A DNA stretch of 64,000 nt from contig NZ_WFLI01000005.1 of the NCBI RefSeq assembly GCF_009208555.1, positions 186,001 through 250,000 on the forward strand, written 5' to 3'. Below the pieces are notes generated by a model. That model saw only the letters and a list, made by a program, of their open reading frames with translations. It was not told the DNA's origin and made no database searches. Made by a program: the position numbers and the translations under genes. Positions 17,600-27,963 of the stretch are shown piece by piece; position 1 is the stretch's first letter; each line of letters opens with the position of its first letter. Source of the DNA: Janthinobacterium violaceinigrum (lineage in GTDB: Bacteria; Pseudomonadota; Gammaproteobacteria; Burkholderiales; Burkholderiaceae_D).

Positions 17600-18103
17600 A
17601 TGACAGACAAGAGCAGCACCGATTGGACCCTGATACCGGCCAGCCGCGCCGAAATCGAGCAGGTGCGCGAGCGTTGCCGGCGCCTGGTGCAGCGGCGCGC
17701 CATGATGTCGGCGGGCGCTTCGGCCATTCCCATCCCCGGCGTCGACCTGATGTCCGACGTGGGCCTGTTTTCCATGCTGATCAATGATATCAACCACGAA
17801 TTCGGTCTCACGCCCGAGCAGATCGAGCGTCTCAACCCGCAGTTCAAGATGATGGCCTACCGCGCGGCGGTGGGCATGGGGGGCATGCTGGTGGGTAAGC
17901 TGGTATCGCGCGAACTGATCCTCCACCTGCTCAAGCGCAGTGGCGTCAAGATTGCCACCAAGCAGGTGGCGCGCTTCGTGCCGTTTGCCGGCCAGGCCGT
18001 GGCGGCCGCCATCGGCTACGCCGTGTTCCGCCAGATCGGCAACCAGCACGTGAATGCCTGCGCCGCGGTGGCGCAGGAGTTGCTCACGGTCAGGCCGGAT
18101 TAG
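17600..18103 (+). CDS. DUF697/EcsC-like small membrane-associated protein
   Basis: A 167-residue protein of unknown function. An N-terminal amphipathic region (EIEQVRERCRRLVQRRAMMSAG) is followed by ASAIPIPGVDLMSDVGLF, a motif common to DUF697 and EcsC-like proteins. Two glycine-rich hydrophobic stretches come next (about 85-105 and 125-145). It is probably a peripheral or integral inner-membrane protein. It is divergent from the orphan response regulator and ends 3 bp from the convergent minE stop. No role in division is implied by that proximity alone. Confidence 0.6.
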   Translation: MTDKSSTDWTLIPASRAEIEQVRERCRRLVQRRAMMSAGASAIPIPGVDLMSDVGLFSMLINDINHEFGLTPEQIERLNPQFKMMAYRAAVGMGGMLVGKLVSRELILHLLKRSGVKIATKQVARFVPFAGQAVAAAIGYAVFRQIGNQHVNACAAVAQELLTVRPD

Positions 18104-18106
18104 ACC

Positions 18107-18358
18107 TCAGGCGTCCGGCAGCACCACGTTGACGTCGAGTACTTCCAGGTTGCCCTGGCGGTCCAGCGAGATCTTGATGTCGTCGGCATTGACCTTGGTG
18201 TACTTGGAAATGACGGCGATCAATTCCTTGTGCAGGGCGGGCAGGAAGTCCGGACCATCGCGTCCGCTGCGTTCGCGGGCGATGATGATCTGCAGGCGTT
18301 CCTTGGCCGCGGTGGCCGTCTTCGGCTTGGGGGGGAACAGGAAAGAAAGCAAGGCCAT
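18107..18358 (-). CDS. minE: MinE, cell division topological specificity factor
   Basis: An 83-residue protein at the usual MinE length. The N-terminal membrane-targeting and MinD-binding region starts MALLSFLF. The contact helix [22 protein letters not shown] and the C-terminal dimerisation domain ([19 protein letters not shown]) follow. MinE stimulates MinD ATPase and drives pole-to-pole oscillation. The start at 18358 is 1 bp after the minD stop. An overlapping longer frame upstream is an artefact of minD. Confidence 0.94.
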   Translation of the reverse strand: MALLSFLFPPKPKTATAAKERLQIIIARERSGRDGPDFLPALHKELIAVISKYTKVNADDIKISLDRQGNLEVLDVNVVLPDA

Positions 18359-18359
18359 A

Positions 18360-19175
18360 TCACTTCGCCCCAAAAATGCGCTGGAGTAATCCAGGCTTTT
18401 CATAGTTGGTAAAGCGCAACTCGACATCTTCGCCGAGGAAACGCGAAACCACGTCTTCATAGGCTTGCGCCACGTCCGTGCCCTTGAAATGGATGGCCGG
18501 GTTGCCCTGGTTCGAGGCAGCCAGCACTTGTTCCGATTCCGGGATGATGCCCACCAGCGGGATGCGCAGGATTTCCTGCACGTCCTGGTAGGACAGCATT
18601 TCATCCGATTCCACGCGTTTCGGCGAGTAGCGGGTAATCAAGAGGTGTTCCTTGACGGGTTCGCCGCCCGTCTGCGCGCGGCGCGACTTGGCTTGCAGGA
18701 TGCCCAGGATGCGGTCCGAATCGCGCACCGACGATACTTCCGGGTTGGTGACGATGATGGCTTCGTCGGCAAACGTCAGCGCCATCAGCGCGCCATGTTC
18801 GATGCCGGCCGGCGAATCGCAGATGATGAACTCGAAACCCATGTTGATCAGGTCGTTCAACACGCGTTCCACGCCTTCTTCCGACAAGGCATCCTTGTCG
18901 CGCGTTTGCGAGGCAGGCAGGATGAACAGGTTGTCGCAGTGCTTGTCCTTGATCAAGGCCTGGTTCAGCGTGGCCTCTTTATTGATCACATTGATCAGGT
19001 CGTAGACGACGCGGCGCTCGCAACCCATGATCAGGTCGAGGTTACGCAGGCCCACGTCGAAGTCGAGCACGGCTGTCTTGTGGCCGCGCATGGCCAGACC
19101 AGTGGAAAAACTGGCGCTAGAGGTCGTCTTGCCGACACCGCCCTTGCCGGACGTCACAACAATAATTCTTGCCAC
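18360..19175 (-). CDS. minD: MinD, septum site-determining ATPase
   Basis: A 271-residue ParA/MinD-family ATPase. The deviant Walker A motif is KGGVGKTT (residues 11-18), with the signature lysine at 11. The C-terminal membrane-targeting helix is [10 protein letters not shown]. It recruits MinC to the membrane to block FtsZ rings away from midcell and oscillates with MinE. It is the middle gene of minC-minD-minE, 37 bp after minC and 1 bp before minE. Confidence 0.96.
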   Translation of the reverse strand: MARIIVVTSGKGGVGKTTSSASFSTGLAMRGHKTAVLDFDVGLRNLDLIMGCERRVVYDLINVINKEATLNQALIKDKHCDNLFILPASQTRDKDALSEEGVERVLNDLINMGFEFIICDSPAGIEHGALMALTFADEAIIVTNPEVSSVRDSDRILGILQAKSRRAQTGGEPVKEHLLITRYSPKRVESDEMLSYQDVQEILRIPLVGIIPESEQVLAASNQGNPAIHFKGTDVAQAYEDVVSRFLGEDVELRFTNYEKPGLLQRIFGAK

Positions 19176-19212
19176 AAATAATCCTTTTCAGATATCTCTT
19201 GAATTGTGCAGC

Positions 19213-19968
19213 TTAAGAGCGGTTCACGGGAGTGACCGGATTGACAGAGTGTATATCGATTCTGTCTCCAGCCAAACGAATTTGCGCGGGTCCGCGCGCC
19301 ATTTCTGGCGGGAAACCATCCTCGAACGTGCGGTAGACACCGGCGATCGAGACCAGTTCCGGTTCCATGGCCAGCGCGAAGATGCGCGCCTGGGCATTGC
19401 CCGAGGCGCCGGCCAGCGCGCGGCCGTACAGCGAGGAATACACGTGGATGCTGCCGTCGGCGATGATTTCGGCGCCATTGTTGACGACGGCGGTGATGAT
19501 CAGGTCGCAGCCGCGCGCGTAAATGCGCTGGCCGGCCCGCACGGGCGTGTCGACCACCATCACCTGTGCTTCGGCGCCCGCCTGGGCGGCCGCCGTCGGG
19601 GTATCCTTGGGGCCATCCTTGGGCGGCGCATCGTCGCGCGTCTTGCCGCTGTCGAGGCTCAGGCCTTGCGCCAGGATGGCGTCATGCATGTCGGCCGGCG
19701 CATTGCGCACGGCCACGGCATTCAAACGGTATTTTTTCAGCAGGGCCACGAGGGCGGCCCAGTCGATGGGCACGCTGCCGGAGGGCAAGGCCGCCACGTC
19801 CAGCACGGCCAGGTCATCCTCGAAAAAGTCCGCCACGCCTCCCGTCATGTCACGCAAGGCGGCATCGAGTGCCTGCGTATCGGCGCTATGCAAAATGGCG
19901 GAGACGGCGACGACGGTGGAAATCTTGATTTCGATAGGCTTCTGCGACGGGCTTTTGGACATAAACAT
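19213..19968 (-). CDS. minC: MinC, septum formation inhibitor
   Basis: A 251-residue FtsZ antagonist. It has an N-terminal FtsZ-interacting domain (to about residue 110), a variable linker rich in A, D and K, and a C-terminal beta-helix (RAGQRIYARGCDLIITAVVNNGAEIIADGSIHVY) that dimerises and binds MinD. Translation could begin at 19968 or at the ATG at 19962. It is the first gene of the min operon. The 223 bp upstream, to metE, contain the metE terminator and the min promoter region. Confidence 0.93.
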   Translation of the reverse strand: MFMSKSPSQKPIEIKISTVVAVSAILHSADTQALDAALRDMTGGVADFFEDDLAVLDVAALPSGSVPIDWAALVALLKKYRLNAVAVRNAPADMHDAILAQGLSLDSGKTRDDAPPKDGPKDTPTAAAQAGAEAQVMVVDTPVRAGQRIYARGCDLIITAVVNNGAEIIADGSIHVYSSLYGRALAGASGNAQARIFALAMEPELVSIAGVYRTFEDGFPPEMARGPAQIRLAGDRIDIHSVNPVTPVNRS

Positions 19969-20118
19969 TTATCAAAGTGAAACTGCGGCAGGCCAACTGT
20001 TCCGTACGGCAACAATAGGGAGCAGTAAATTTCTTGCATTCTACTGCAAAAAAATCACGGTCAGGGACCTGGAGTGTGCTATTCCGCAGGGCAACAGTAA
20101 CTTCTTGTCAAAAAACAA

Positions 20119-20151
20119 GGGCGGCGCCCGGAAAAAACCCGGGCGCCGCCC
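20119..20151 (-). terminator. Rho-independent terminator of metE
   Basis: A 13-bp GC stem (GGGCGGCGCCCGG with CCGGGCGCCGCCC) has a 7-nt A-rich loop. On the minus strand it is followed by CTTGTTTTTTGAC. It is placed 40 bp after the metE stop codon. Confidence 0.85.
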
Positions 20152-20191
20152 CGAAAGCAGCCGAGAATGCGGCCTGAGTACGCCTATGTCA

Positions 20192-22504
20192 TCACGCCGC
20201 CCGCATCTGCCGTGCCGCCGCGACCATATTTTGCAGGGCCGCTTCCGTTTCCGCCCAGCCCCGCGTCTTCAGGCCGCAGTCGGGGTTCACCCATAAATTG
20301 GCGGGCGGGATGACGGCGCTGGCCTTTTGCAGCAGTCTCACCATGTCGGGCGTGGAGGGGATGCGCGGCGAGTGGATGTCGTACACGCCGGGGCCGATTT
20401 CGTTCGGATACTGGAACTGGCCAAAGTCCGCCAGCAGTTCCATGTCCGAGCGGCTCGTCTCCAAGGTGATCACGTCCGCATCCATGGCGGCGATCTGCGG
20501 CAGGATGTCGTTGAACTGCGCGTAGCACATGTGCGTGTGGATCTGCGTCGCGTCGCCGACGACAGATGCGGCGATGCGGAAGGCGCGCGTGGCCCACTCC
20601 AGGTAGGCGTCCCACTGGCCGCGGCGCAGCGGCAAGCCTTCGCGGATGGCCGGTTCGTCGATCTGGATGATGCCGATGCCGGCCGTTTCCAGGTCGGCGA
20701 CCTCGTCGCGGATGGCCAGGGCCAGCTGCAGCGCCGTGGCGGCGCGCGGCTGGTCGTCGCGCACGAACGACCATTGCAGGATCGTCACCGGGCCCGTCAG
20801 CATGCCCTTCATCGGTTTATCGGTCAGGCTTTGCGCGTGCACCGTCCATTCGACGGTCATGGCGGCCGGGCGCTGCACGTCGCCGTAGAGGATGGGCGGC
20901 TTGACGCAGCGCGAGCCGTACGACTGCACCCAGCCCAGGCGCGTGAAGATGAAACCGTCCAATTGTTCGCCGAAGTATTCGACCATGTCGTTGCGTTCCG
21001 CTTCGCCATGCACGAGCACGTCCAGGCCCAGCGCTTCCTGGCGCTCCACGGCGTGGGCGATTTCGGCGCGCATCTGCCGTTCGTACTCGGCCACCGGCAA
21101 GTCGCCCCGTTTATGGCTGGCGCGGGCGGCGCGGATGGCCGTCGTTTGCGGGAAGGAGCCGATGGTCGTCGTCGGGAAGTGGGGCAGCTGAAAACGCGTG
21201 CGCTGCACGGCCTGGCGCAGGGCAAAGCTGGAATCGCGGCGGTCCACGGTGGGCGACAGCGTTTGCAGGCGCTGCGCGACGGGCGGGCGGTGCACGCGGA
21301 CGCTGGCGCGCCGGCTGGCGATGGCCTGGCGGGATATTGCCAGCGCGGCGGCGTCGGGATGGCCGGCCAGCGCGTCTTTCAGCAGCGACAGTTCCGTCAA
21401 TTTCTCCGTGGCAAATGCCAGCCAGGTCCTGATTTCCCCATCGAGGCCCGTTTCCGTTGCGAGGCTGAACGGCGCGTGCAGCAAGGAGCACGACGGCGCC
21501 AGCCACAGGGGGCCAGTGCGCCTGGCGGCCAGCGGCCGCAGCACGGCCAGGGCCGCGTCGAGGTCGGTGCGCCAGACATTGCGGCCATCGACGATGCCTA
21601 TCGACAAGACTTTATGCGCGGGCAGCCAGTCCGTCACGCTGACCAGCTCATGCGGCGCGCGGATGCCGTCCACGTGCAGGCCGGCCACGGGTAGGCGGCA
21701 CGTCAGGCTGAGGTTTTCTTCCAGCGGAGAAAAATACGTGGCCAGCAGGATATTCACGCCCACCTGGTTCAGCTGCCAATAGGTGCTCTCGAAGGCGCTG
21801 CGCCATGCGTTAGGCAAGTCCAGGCCCAGGATCGGTTCGTCGATCTGCACCCAGGTGACGCCTTGCTGTTTCAGGCGGTCGAGCAGGGCGCCGTAGACGG
21901 GCAGCAATTGTTCCAGCAGGGCCAGACGGTCAAAGCCCGGTGTCTTTTCCTTGCCCAGCCACAGGAAGGTGAGGGGGCCGATCAGGGCCGCCTTGACCGG
22001 GTGGCCCAGCGCCTGCGCCTCGGCCACTTCCGCCAGCAGGCGCTCGCCGGCCAGCGAAAACCGGGTCTGCGGCGACAATTCGGGCACCAGGTAATGGTAA
22101 TTGGTGTCAAACCATTTGGTCATTTCCAGCGCGTGATGGCCGGCCTCGAGTGCCTGGTGGCCGTGGCAGCAGTCCCCGTGCGCCGTTTGCGTGTCTGCGC
22201 CGCGCGCCAGCGTGAAATAGCGCGACAGCGGCGACTGCTCTGGCGTGAAATTGAAGCGGGCCGGTTCGCAGCCCAGCAGCTGGATATGGTTGGCCACCTG
22301 GTCGTAAAAGGCGAAGTCGCCCACGGTGACGTAGTCGAGCCCCGCGTCGCGTTGCAGCGCCCAGTGGCGCGCGCGCAGTTGCCGGCCCGTCGCTTCCAGG
22401 TCCGCCTCGGACGCCGCGCCGCGCCAGTGGCTTTCCAGCGCCAGTTTCAGCTCACGCGCGGCGCCGATACGGGGAAAGCCAAGGATGTGGGTGTGCACGG
22501 TCAT
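20192..22504 (-). CDS. metE: Cobalamin-independent methionine synthase
   Basis: A 770-residue enzyme that transfers the methyl group of 5-methyltetrahydropteroyl-tri-glutamate to homocysteine. The duplicated barrel structure is visible: an N-terminal half starting [15 protein letters not shown], and a catalytic C-terminal half starting [15 protein letters not shown]. The zinc site has the His and Cys of [11 protein letters not shown] and the late Cys of [11 protein letters not shown]. The start is the ATG at 22504, which gives the family N-terminus; the frame extends to 22702 through the intergenic region. It is divergent from metR. Confidence 0.95.
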   Translation of the reverse strand: MTVHTHILGFPRIGAARELKLALESHWRGAASEADLEATGRQLRARHWALQRDAGLDYVTVGDFAFYDQVANHIQLLGCEPARFNFTPEQSPLSRYFTLARGADTQTAHGDCCHGHQALEAGHHALEMTKWFDTNYHYLVPELSPQTRFSLAGERLLAEVAEAQALGHPVKAALIGPLTFLWLGKEKTPGFDRLALLEQLLPVYGALLDRLKQQGVTWVQIDEPILGLDLPNAWRSAFESTYWQLNQVGVNILLATYFSPLEENLSLTCRLPVAGLHVDGIRAPHELVSVTDWLPAHKVLSIGIVDGRNVWRTDLDAALAVLRPLAARRTGPLWLAPSCSLLHAPFSLATETGLDGEIRTWLAFATEKLTELSLLKDALAGHPDAAALAISRQAIASRRASVRVHRPPVAQRLQTLSPTVDRRDSSFALRQAVQRTRFQLPHFPTTTIGSFPQTTAIRAARASHKRGDLPVAEYERQMRAEIAHAVERQEALGLDVLVHGEAERNDMVEYFGEQLDGFIFTRLGWVQSYGSRCVKPPILYGDVQRPAAMTVEWTVHAQSLTDKPMKGMLTGPVTILQWSFVRDDQPRAATALQLALAIRDEVADLETAGIGIIQIDEPAIREGLPLRRGQWDAYLEWATRAFRIAASVVGDATQIHTHMCYAQFNDILPQIAAMDADVITLETSRSDMELLADFGQFQYPNEIGPGVYDIHSPRIPSTPDMVRLLQKASAVIPPANLWVNPDCGLKTRGWAETEAALQNMVAAARQMRAA

Positions 22505-22588
22505 GATGTCATCGAGATTTAATGTGAATGCGCTAGAGTGTGCGGCAACTTGGTCTATAATCAAAACGAAACATTTTGCCGAATAACA

Positions 22589-22601
22589 TGAAAATAATTC
22601 A
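22589..22601. promoter_or_regulatory. Predicted MetR binding site
   Basis: TGAAAATAATTCA matches the MetR consensus TGAA-N5-TTCA exactly. It lies between divergent metE and metR. A TATAAT/TCTATA block at 22554-22561 offers overlapping -10 elements on the two strands. The site is about 48 bp upstream of the inferred metE start point, consistent with homocysteine-dependent activation of metE. Confidence 0.75.
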
Positions 22602-22622
22602 CGCACATCATCCATTGTCCCG

Positions 22623-23531
22623 ATGCTAGAAATCCGCCACCTGCGCACCCTGAGTGCCTTGCGTTCGTCCGGCAGCCTGGTGCGCGCCGCGCAGCTGCTC
22701 AACCTGACCCAGTCGGCCCTGTCGCACCAGATCCGTTTGCTGGAAGAGCGCTACAAGGCGCCTTTGTTCGAGCGTAAGTCGATGCCGATCGCCTTTACGG
22801 CCACGGGCAGCCGGCTGCTGGAGCTGGCCGACAAGCTGCTGCCCGAGATCGAACTGGCCGAGCGCGACGTGGCGCGCCTGTCGCAAGGGGACAAGGGACA
22901 GTTGCGCGTGGCGCTCGAATGCCATACCTGCTTCGACTGGCTGATGCCCGTGATGGATGCGTTCCGCCAGCGCTGGCCGGAAGTGGAGATCGACCTCGTG
23001 TCCGGCTTTCACAGCGAGCCGGCGGACTTGCTGCGTTCGGGCGAGGCGGATCTCGTGATCGGCTCGCCGTATGGCCCCGATTTCACCGTGTTTCCCCTGT
23101 TCCGCTTTGAAATGCTGGTGGTGATGGCGCAAAAGCACCGGCTGCAGGCGCAGCGCCGGCTGGCGGCGGCCGACTTCACGGGCGAAACATTAATTACCTA
23201 TCCCGTGCCGGAAGAGCGCATCGACCTGATCCGCGAAGTGCTGCGGCCGGCCGGCATCGCGTTCGAACGCCGCACGGCGGAATTGACGGTGGCCGTGCTG
23301 CAGCTGGTGGCGAGCCGGCGCGGCATCGCCGCCTTGCCGAACTGGGCCATCAAGAATTACGTCGACTACGATTATGTGGTGGCGCGCCCGGTGGGCGAGC
23401 ACGGCCTGTGGAGCGACCTGTATGTGTCCGTGCCCGACCATCTGCAGGACAAGGCGTATGTGCGCGATTTCGTCAGCGTGATACGCGAGCAGTGCGCGGC
23501 TTCGCTCGATGGTATCAAGTTGTTGTCCTGA
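22623..23531 (+). CDS. metR: MetR, LysR-family activator of methionine synthesis
   Basis: A 302-residue LysR-type regulator. The helix-turn-helix is at the N-terminus ([36 protein letters not shown]). The effector domain has the MetR-like segments [17 protein letters not shown] and [14 protein letters not shown]. Homocysteine is the known coinducer in the family. Its divergence from metE and the consensus site between them support the assignment. A hairpin (GCGGCGC/GCGCCGC near 23616-23636) lies between it and the phasin gene. Confidence 0.92.
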   Translation: MLEIRHLRTLSALRSSGSLVRAAQLLNLTQSALSHQIRLLEERYKAPLFERKSMPIAFTATGSRLLELADKLLPEIELAERDVARLSQGDKGQLRVALECHTCFDWLMPVMDAFRQRWPEVEIDLVSGFHSEPADLLRSGEADLVIGSPYGPDFTVFPLFRFEMLVVMAQKHRLQAQRRLAAADFTGETLITYPVPEERIDLIREVLRPAGIAFERRTAELTVAVLQLVASRRGIAALPNWAIKNYVDYDYVVARPVGEHGLWSDLYVSVPDHLQDKAYVRDFVSVIREQCAASLDGIKLLS

Positions 23532-23660
23532 TCAACGTTGAATTGGAAACAAACCAACAGGAAAGCTTGAGATATATCAAGGTTCAGCAATGAACCACCG
23601 CTTACAGTTGAGTACTGTGCGGCGCAACATGGCGCCGCCTACTCTTAGGGGAGGAACGAC

Positions 23661-24146
23661 ATGTTTTCATTTTCCGAACAATGGGCGCTCGCCGGCAAGG
23701 CCGTGGTGGAAGCGCAATTGAGTACTGCGCAAGCGTATGCCCAGGCTGCCGTCGACAGCGGCACCTGCGTGCTGGACCTGCAGCTCGATGCGGCCCGCAC
23801 GGCGCTGGCTGCCGCTACGGTGGCGGGCAATCAGCTGCTGTCCGTGAAGGACCCGCAAGCATTGCTGCAACTGTCGCGCACGCAGTCGCAACTGGCCATC
23901 GAACGCATCGGTGCATATGGTCGCCAGGCAAAGGATGTTGCTCAAGAAACCCAGGAGAAATTCGACAGCGTGACAAAGGGTGAGTTTGCTGCATCGCGTC
24001 AAAAATTTGGCGAGCTGTTGCAAGTGGTAAAGCAAACCCCCGTGCCCCTGATTATTCCCTTCAATAATTTTCTAAAAACCACTTTCGGCGGCGCCGATGA
24101 AGGGTATGATAAAAATAAAAACACGCGTCCCGCTCGTCAAACGTAG
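23661..24146 (+). CDS. Phasin (PHA granule-associated protein)
   Basis: A 161-residue, mostly helical, alanine- and glutamine-rich protein of the phasin family (FSFSEQWALAGKAVVEAQ at the N-terminus). Phasins coat polyhydroxyalkanoate granules and control their size and number. A strong ribosome-binding site (GGGGAGGAACG) precedes the ATG, which suits an abundant structural protein. It is followed by phaA and phaB, a granule-formation context. The 212 bp to phaA hold the phaA leader and no other recognised gene. Confidence 0.85.
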   Translation: MFSFSEQWALAGKAVVEAQLSTAQAYAQAAVDSGTCVLDLQLDAARTALAAATVAGNQLLSVKDPQALLQLSRTQSQLAIERIGAYGRQAKDVAQETQEKFDSVTKGEFAASRQKFGELLQVVKQTPVPLIIPFNNFLKTTFGGADEGYDKNKNTRPARQT

Positions 24147-24358
24147 GCGCGTTGCGGCTTGGCAGCGGCTATCCGCCGCGCCAGGCCGCCCGCCGCCATC
24201 GCCGGGCAGGCTGTCATCGCCGCCGCCTGCGGTGCGGTGCTGGAACTGCGGCGTATGCCGCGCTAGAATGAAACACAGCTTGCTGTGTCTTCCCGGATTC
24301 ATTGAATTGTATTACCACCTTGACCTTGGCCCTCGTGGCCTGCTTATCGGAGAAATAA

Positions 24359-25537
24359 ATGGATGATGTCGTAATCGTGGCCGCCGGCCGTACCGCAGTC
24401 GGCAAATTCGGTGGCAGTCTGGCCAAGATTCCTGCGTCCGAACTGGGCGCGCATGTAATCAAGGGCTTGCTGGCACAAACCGGCATCGACCCGAACCTGA
24501 TCGGCGAAGCGATCCTGGGCCAGGTGCTGACGGCCGCCGTCGGCCAGAACGCCGCGCGCCAGGCCGTCATCAAGGCTGGCCTGCCGAGCAGCATCCCGGC
24601 ATTTACCATCAACAAGGTATGCGGCAGCGGCCTGAAGGCCACGCACCTGGCGGCGCAAGCGATCAAGTGCGGCGACGCCAACATCATCATCGCCGGCGGC
24701 CAGGAAAACATGAGCGCTTCGCCGCATGCGATGAATGGCTCGCGCGACGGTTTCCGCATGGGCGACTTCAAGATGATCGATACCATGATCGTCGACGGCC
24801 TGTGGGACGTGTACAACCAGTACCACATGGGCATCACGGCGGAAAACGTCGCCAAGAAATACGAAGTGACGCGCGCCGAGCAGGATGAATTCGCGCTGCA
24901 GTCGCAACTGAAGGCGGAAGCGGCGCAAAAGGCGGGCAAGTTCAAGGATGAAATCCTGCCGCTGGAAATCGCCAACAAAAAAGGTACCGTTGTCTTCGAC
25001 AGCGACGAATACATCAAGCCTGGTTCGACCCTGGAATCGCTGGCCGGCCTGCGCCCCGCGTTTGCCAAGGACGGCACCGTCACGGCCGGCAACGCTTCCG
25101 GCCTGAACGACGGCGCCGCCGCCGTCATCATGATGTCCGCTTCGCAAGCGAAGGAACTGGGCCTCAAGCCGCTGGCACGCATCAAGGCCTACGCCTCGTC
25201 GGGCCTGGACCCGGCCGTCATGGGCATGGGTCCCGTCTCCGCATCGCGCCTGTGCCTGAAAAAAGCGGGCTGGACGCATGAAGAGCTGGATTTGATGGAA
25301 ATTAACGAAGCGTTTGCCGCGCAAGCGATTGCCGTCAACAAGGAAATGGGCTGGGATACCAGCAAGATCAACGTGAACGGCGGCGCGATTGCCATCGGCC
25401 ACCCGATCGGCGCGTCGGGCGCGCGCATCCTGGTTACCCTGATCCACGAAATGATACGCCGCGACGCCAAGAAAGGCCTGGCCGCACTGTGCATCGGCGG
25501 CGGCATGGGTGTAGCACTCGCCATCGAGCGAGATTAA
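24359..25537 (+). CDS. phaA: Acetyl-CoA C-acetyltransferase (beta-ketothiolase)
   Basis: A 392-residue biosynthetic thiolase that condenses two acetyl-CoA to acetoacetyl-CoA. The acylated cysteine is Cys88 ([11 protein letters not shown]). The C-terminal catalytic blocks are [19 protein letters not shown] (His) and CIGGGMG (Cys). It lies between a phasin gene and phaB, so PHB precursor supply is the likely main role, although such enzymes also work in fatty-acid and ketone metabolism. The ribosome-binding site is CGGAGAAATAA. Confidence 0.92.
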   Translation: MDDVVIVAAGRTAVGKFGGSLAKIPASELGAHVIKGLLAQTGIDPNLIGEAILGQVLTAAVGQNAARQAVIKAGLPSSIPAFTINKVCGSGLKATHLAAQAIKCGDANIIIAGGQENMSASPHAMNGSRDGFRMGDFKMIDTMIVDGLWDVYNQYHMGITAENVAKKYEVTRAEQDEFALQSQLKAEAAQKAGKFKDEILPLEIANKKGTVVFDSDEYIKPGSTLESLAGLRPAFAKDGTVTAGNASGLNDGAAAVIMMSASQAKELGLKPLARIKAYASSGLDPAVMGMGPVSASRLCLKKAGWTHEELDLMEINEAFAAQAIAVNKEMGWDTSKINVNGGAIAIGHPIGASGARILVTLIHEMIRRDAKKGLAALCIGGGMGVALAIERD

Positions 25538-25572
25538 CCGCTAGCGCCGGACCCAGGCCGTCGCGCGCTGTG

Positions 25573-25610
25573 CGTGACGGTGGGGTTTGCTGTGGTTGGC
25601 CGCCGTCACG
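25573..25610. other. Hairpin between phaA and phaB
   Basis: An inverted repeat (CGTGACGG at 25573-25580, CCGTCACG at 25603-25610) in the 136-bp gap. It has no T run. It may modulate readthrough or mRNA stability, or be incidental. Confidence 0.4.
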
Positions 25611-25679
25611 CGGCGGATGTGGATAGCTTTCACTAAATGATTAACTTTTTAGCAACAGAACGACACTGAGGGGATGAAA

Positions 25680-26420
25680 ATGGCAAGAGTTGCATTGGTA
25701 ACTGGTGGCATGGGTGGTCTGGGCGAAGCGGTGTGTTTCAAGCTGGCGGCGCTCGGCTATCGCGTGGTGACCACATATTCCCCAGGCAATCCGAAGGTCG
25801 CGGAATGGCTGGCGACGACGAAGGACATGGGCTACGACTTCAAGGCATATCCATGCGACGTGGCCGACTACGATTCGGCGGCTGCCTGCGTGGCGGCCGT
25901 GGAAGCGGAAATCGGTCCTGTCGACGTGCTGGTGAATAACGCCGGCATCACGCGCGACATGACGTTCAAGAAGATGGACAAGCCGAACTGGGATGCCGTG
26001 ATGGGCACCAACCTCGATTCCGTGTTCAACATGACCAAGCCCGTCTGCGACGGCATGGTGGAACGCGGCTGGGGCCGCATCATCAATATCTCGTCCGTGA
26101 ATGGCCAGAAGGGCGCCTTCGGCCAGACCAACTATTCGGCCGCGAAAGCCGGCATGCATGGTTTCACCAAGTCGCTGGCGCTGGAAGTGGCGCGCAAGAA
26201 CGTCACCGTCAACACCATCTCGCCAGGCTACATCGGTACCAAGATGGTCATGGCGATTCCGCAGGAAGTGCTCGACAGCAAAATCATCCCGCAAATTCCG
26301 ATGGCGCGCCTGGGCAAGCCGGAAGAAGTGGCCGGTCTGGTGGCCTACCTGGCCTCCGATGAGGCAGCGTTCGTCACGGGCGCGAATATCTCGATCAACG
26401 GCGGCCAGCACATGTCGTAA
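25680..26420 (+). CDS. phaB: Acetoacetyl-CoA reductase
   Basis: A 246-residue short-chain dehydrogenase that reduces acetoacetyl-CoA to (R)-3-hydroxybutyryl-CoA with NADPH. It shows the cofactor motif TGGMGGLG, NNAGITRD, and the Ser-Tyr-Lys triad (NISSVNGQKGAFGQTNYSAAKAG). The ATG at 25680 sits seven bases after GAGGGG and is preferred to the ATG at 25674, which is too close. With phaA it makes the PHB monomer; the PHA synthase gene is not in this window. Confidence 0.92.
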   Translation: MARVALVTGGMGGLGEAVCFKLAALGYRVVTTYSPGNPKVAEWLATTKDMGYDFKAYPCDVADYDSAAACVAAVEAEIGPVDVLVNNAGITRDMTFKKMDKPNWDAVMGTNLDSVFNMTKPVCDGMVERGWGRIINISSVNGQKGAFGQTNYSAAKAGMHGFTKSLALEVARKNVTVNTISPGYIGTKMVMAIPQEVLDSKIIPQIPMARLGKPEEVAGLVAYLASDEAAFVTGANISINGGQHMS

Positions 26421-26440
26421 TCGTTGGTGCGGTTAAACAA

Positions 26441-26468
26441 AAAAGACAGCTGCGGCTGTCTTTTTTTA
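26441..26468 (+). terminator. Rho-independent terminator after phaB
   Basis: The stem AAAAGACAGC / GCTGTCTTTT with a TGCG tetraloop region is followed by a T run, 20 bp after the phaB stop. Confidence 0.85.
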
Positions 26469-26538
26469 TGCTGGCGAGCAAAACGGGACCAGCGCGTGCT
26501 TTGCCTTAGAATCAGCATTTCTCCACTGCATCATCTCC

Positions 26539-27963
26539 ATGACTCTTCTTCCCGCCTTGCGCCGCGCCAGCGTGCTGGCCTTCCTTTTCCTGGGCACGTC
26601 CGCTGTCCAGGCCAGCGTCGCGTTCCACGTCACGGTGATTAGCGAGCGCGTCAATAAGACAGGCGTGAAAACCAGCTTGCCCGCGCGCGATACGCAGGAC
26701 AGCGATGTCTTGCTGGGCCCGCATTACCTGAGCGTGCGCGATGGCCAGCACCTGTCCGTGCTCGACTTTGCCACGCGCCGTCGCTACGTCATCGATATGG
26801 CGGCATCCACCTACGACACGTATTCGCTGTTCGACGTGGCGGGTTTTCGCCGTATCGAGAGCGAACACCGCAAGGGCCTGGCTGGCGCGCTCAAGGCTGG
26901 TGGCTTGCAGGACCACGTCACGCCGCCCGTGTACGAGGAGCAAGCGCTGTCCGTGCCGGCGACAAGGCGGCGCGGCGCCCTGCTGCCGCAGGTACTCGAC
27001 GGCGCCGCGCTGTGGTCGCTCGACGGGCAGCCCCTGCTGCGCCTGGGGATAGCCGGCAGCCCCGTCAGCGGCGACGATGCCACGGCATTTGCCCAGTATC
27101 TGCGCTACACCTGGGGCGGCCACCCGCTGGTGCTGAAGATGCTGGCCGATGGCAAGCGCATTCCCGCCCAGTTCACCTTGCATTACCAGGAGGTGGGCGG
27201 CACGGTCGCGCGCCATTTCCGCATCGGCGCCATGACGGTGGGGGCGCCCGCCGCTTACACGCTGGCTGCCTACCGGCCCCGCCCGCCGGCGGCCGACGCG
27301 TCTCCGCTCGAGCGCGTGCTGGCACAGGCGACCACGCTGCCGCCGCTGGCCCCCCAGGCGCATCCGGCGCTGCGGGCCGAGGCGGAAAAGCTCTTTGCGG
27401 CAGAGCAACCGTTTGACGCTTTCCTGATCATGCTGGAAGACCATTTTTCCACGGGCGCGCTGGTGGAGAAACTGTCGCCCCGGCAGCAGCTGGCCATGCA
27501 GCAATGCCAGCCCATCCACGACTTGACGCGGGGGCTGCTGGCCAAGGACCAGGAAGGCATCGCGGCCGCGCTGGCCACCGTGCAGGAATTAAGGACGCAG
27601 ACGGGGCTGGAGCAGCCTGTATTGGCCTTGTTCGAAGGAAATTTGCGCGCCAAGCTGGGCCAATGGCCCGCAGCGACGGCCCTGTATCTGCAAGTGCTGC
27701 AAGCCAGGCCCCACATGGCGGCCGTGTACCAGGATCTGGGCGAGGCCTTGCTGGCGCAGTTCGACGCGCCAAATGCGTGGCGTAGCTGGGATGCGGGCCG
27801 GGCCATGGCGCCCACGCTGCGGCAATTTCGCAAGGTCAACGATCTGGAGGCCCGCTTGCTGAGCGATTATCCCGCTTTCTTTGCCGATGGCACGGCAGGT
27901 CAGCCCAGCACCAGCCGTCCGGCCAGCAGCACGAAGATGGAGGGCAGCACGAACTTGCCGTAA
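26539..27963 (+). CDS. Exported protein of unknown function with TPR-like C-terminal half
   Basis: A 474-residue protein with a signal peptide (about residues 1-27, cleavage after VQAS). I do not recognise the N-terminal half, which looks beta-rich (LGPHYLSVRDGQHLSVLDFATRRRYVIDM). The C-terminal half is helical and alanine-rich, with repeat-like segments such as GQWPAATALYLQVLQARPHMAAVYQDLGEALL that resemble tetratricopeptide repeats. The last 21 codons overlap the convergent LysE-type gene and encode a low-complexity Ser/Thr-rich tail, which may be a stop-loss extension. Confidence 0.6.
   Translation: MTLLPALRRASVLAFLFLGTSAVQASVAFHVTVISERVNKTGVKTSLPARDTQDSDVLLGPHYLSVRDGQHLSVLDFATRRRYVIDMAASTYDTYSLFDVAGFRRIESEHRKGLAGALKAGGLQDHVTPPVYEEQALSVPATRRRGALLPQVLDGAALWSLDGQPLLRLGIAGSPVSGDDATAFAQYLRYTWGGHPLVLKMLADGKRIPAQFTLHYQEVGGTVARHFRIGAMTVGAPAAYTLAAYRPRPPAADASPLERVLAQATTLPPLAPQAHPALRAEAEKLFAAEQPFDAFLIMLEDHFSTGALVEKLSPRQQLAMQQCQPIHDLTRGLLAKDQEGIAAALATVQELRTQTGLEQPVLALFEGNLRAKLGQWPAATALYLQVLQARPHMAAVYQDLGEALLAQFDAPNAWRSWDAGRAMAPTLRQFRKVNDLEARLLSDYPAFFADGTAGQPSTSRPASSTKMEGSTNLP

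Noticed and set aside
22505..22702. A 66-residue N-terminal extension of metE.
   Set aside because: It covers the MetR site and the start of metR; the conserved MetE N-terminus starts at 22504.
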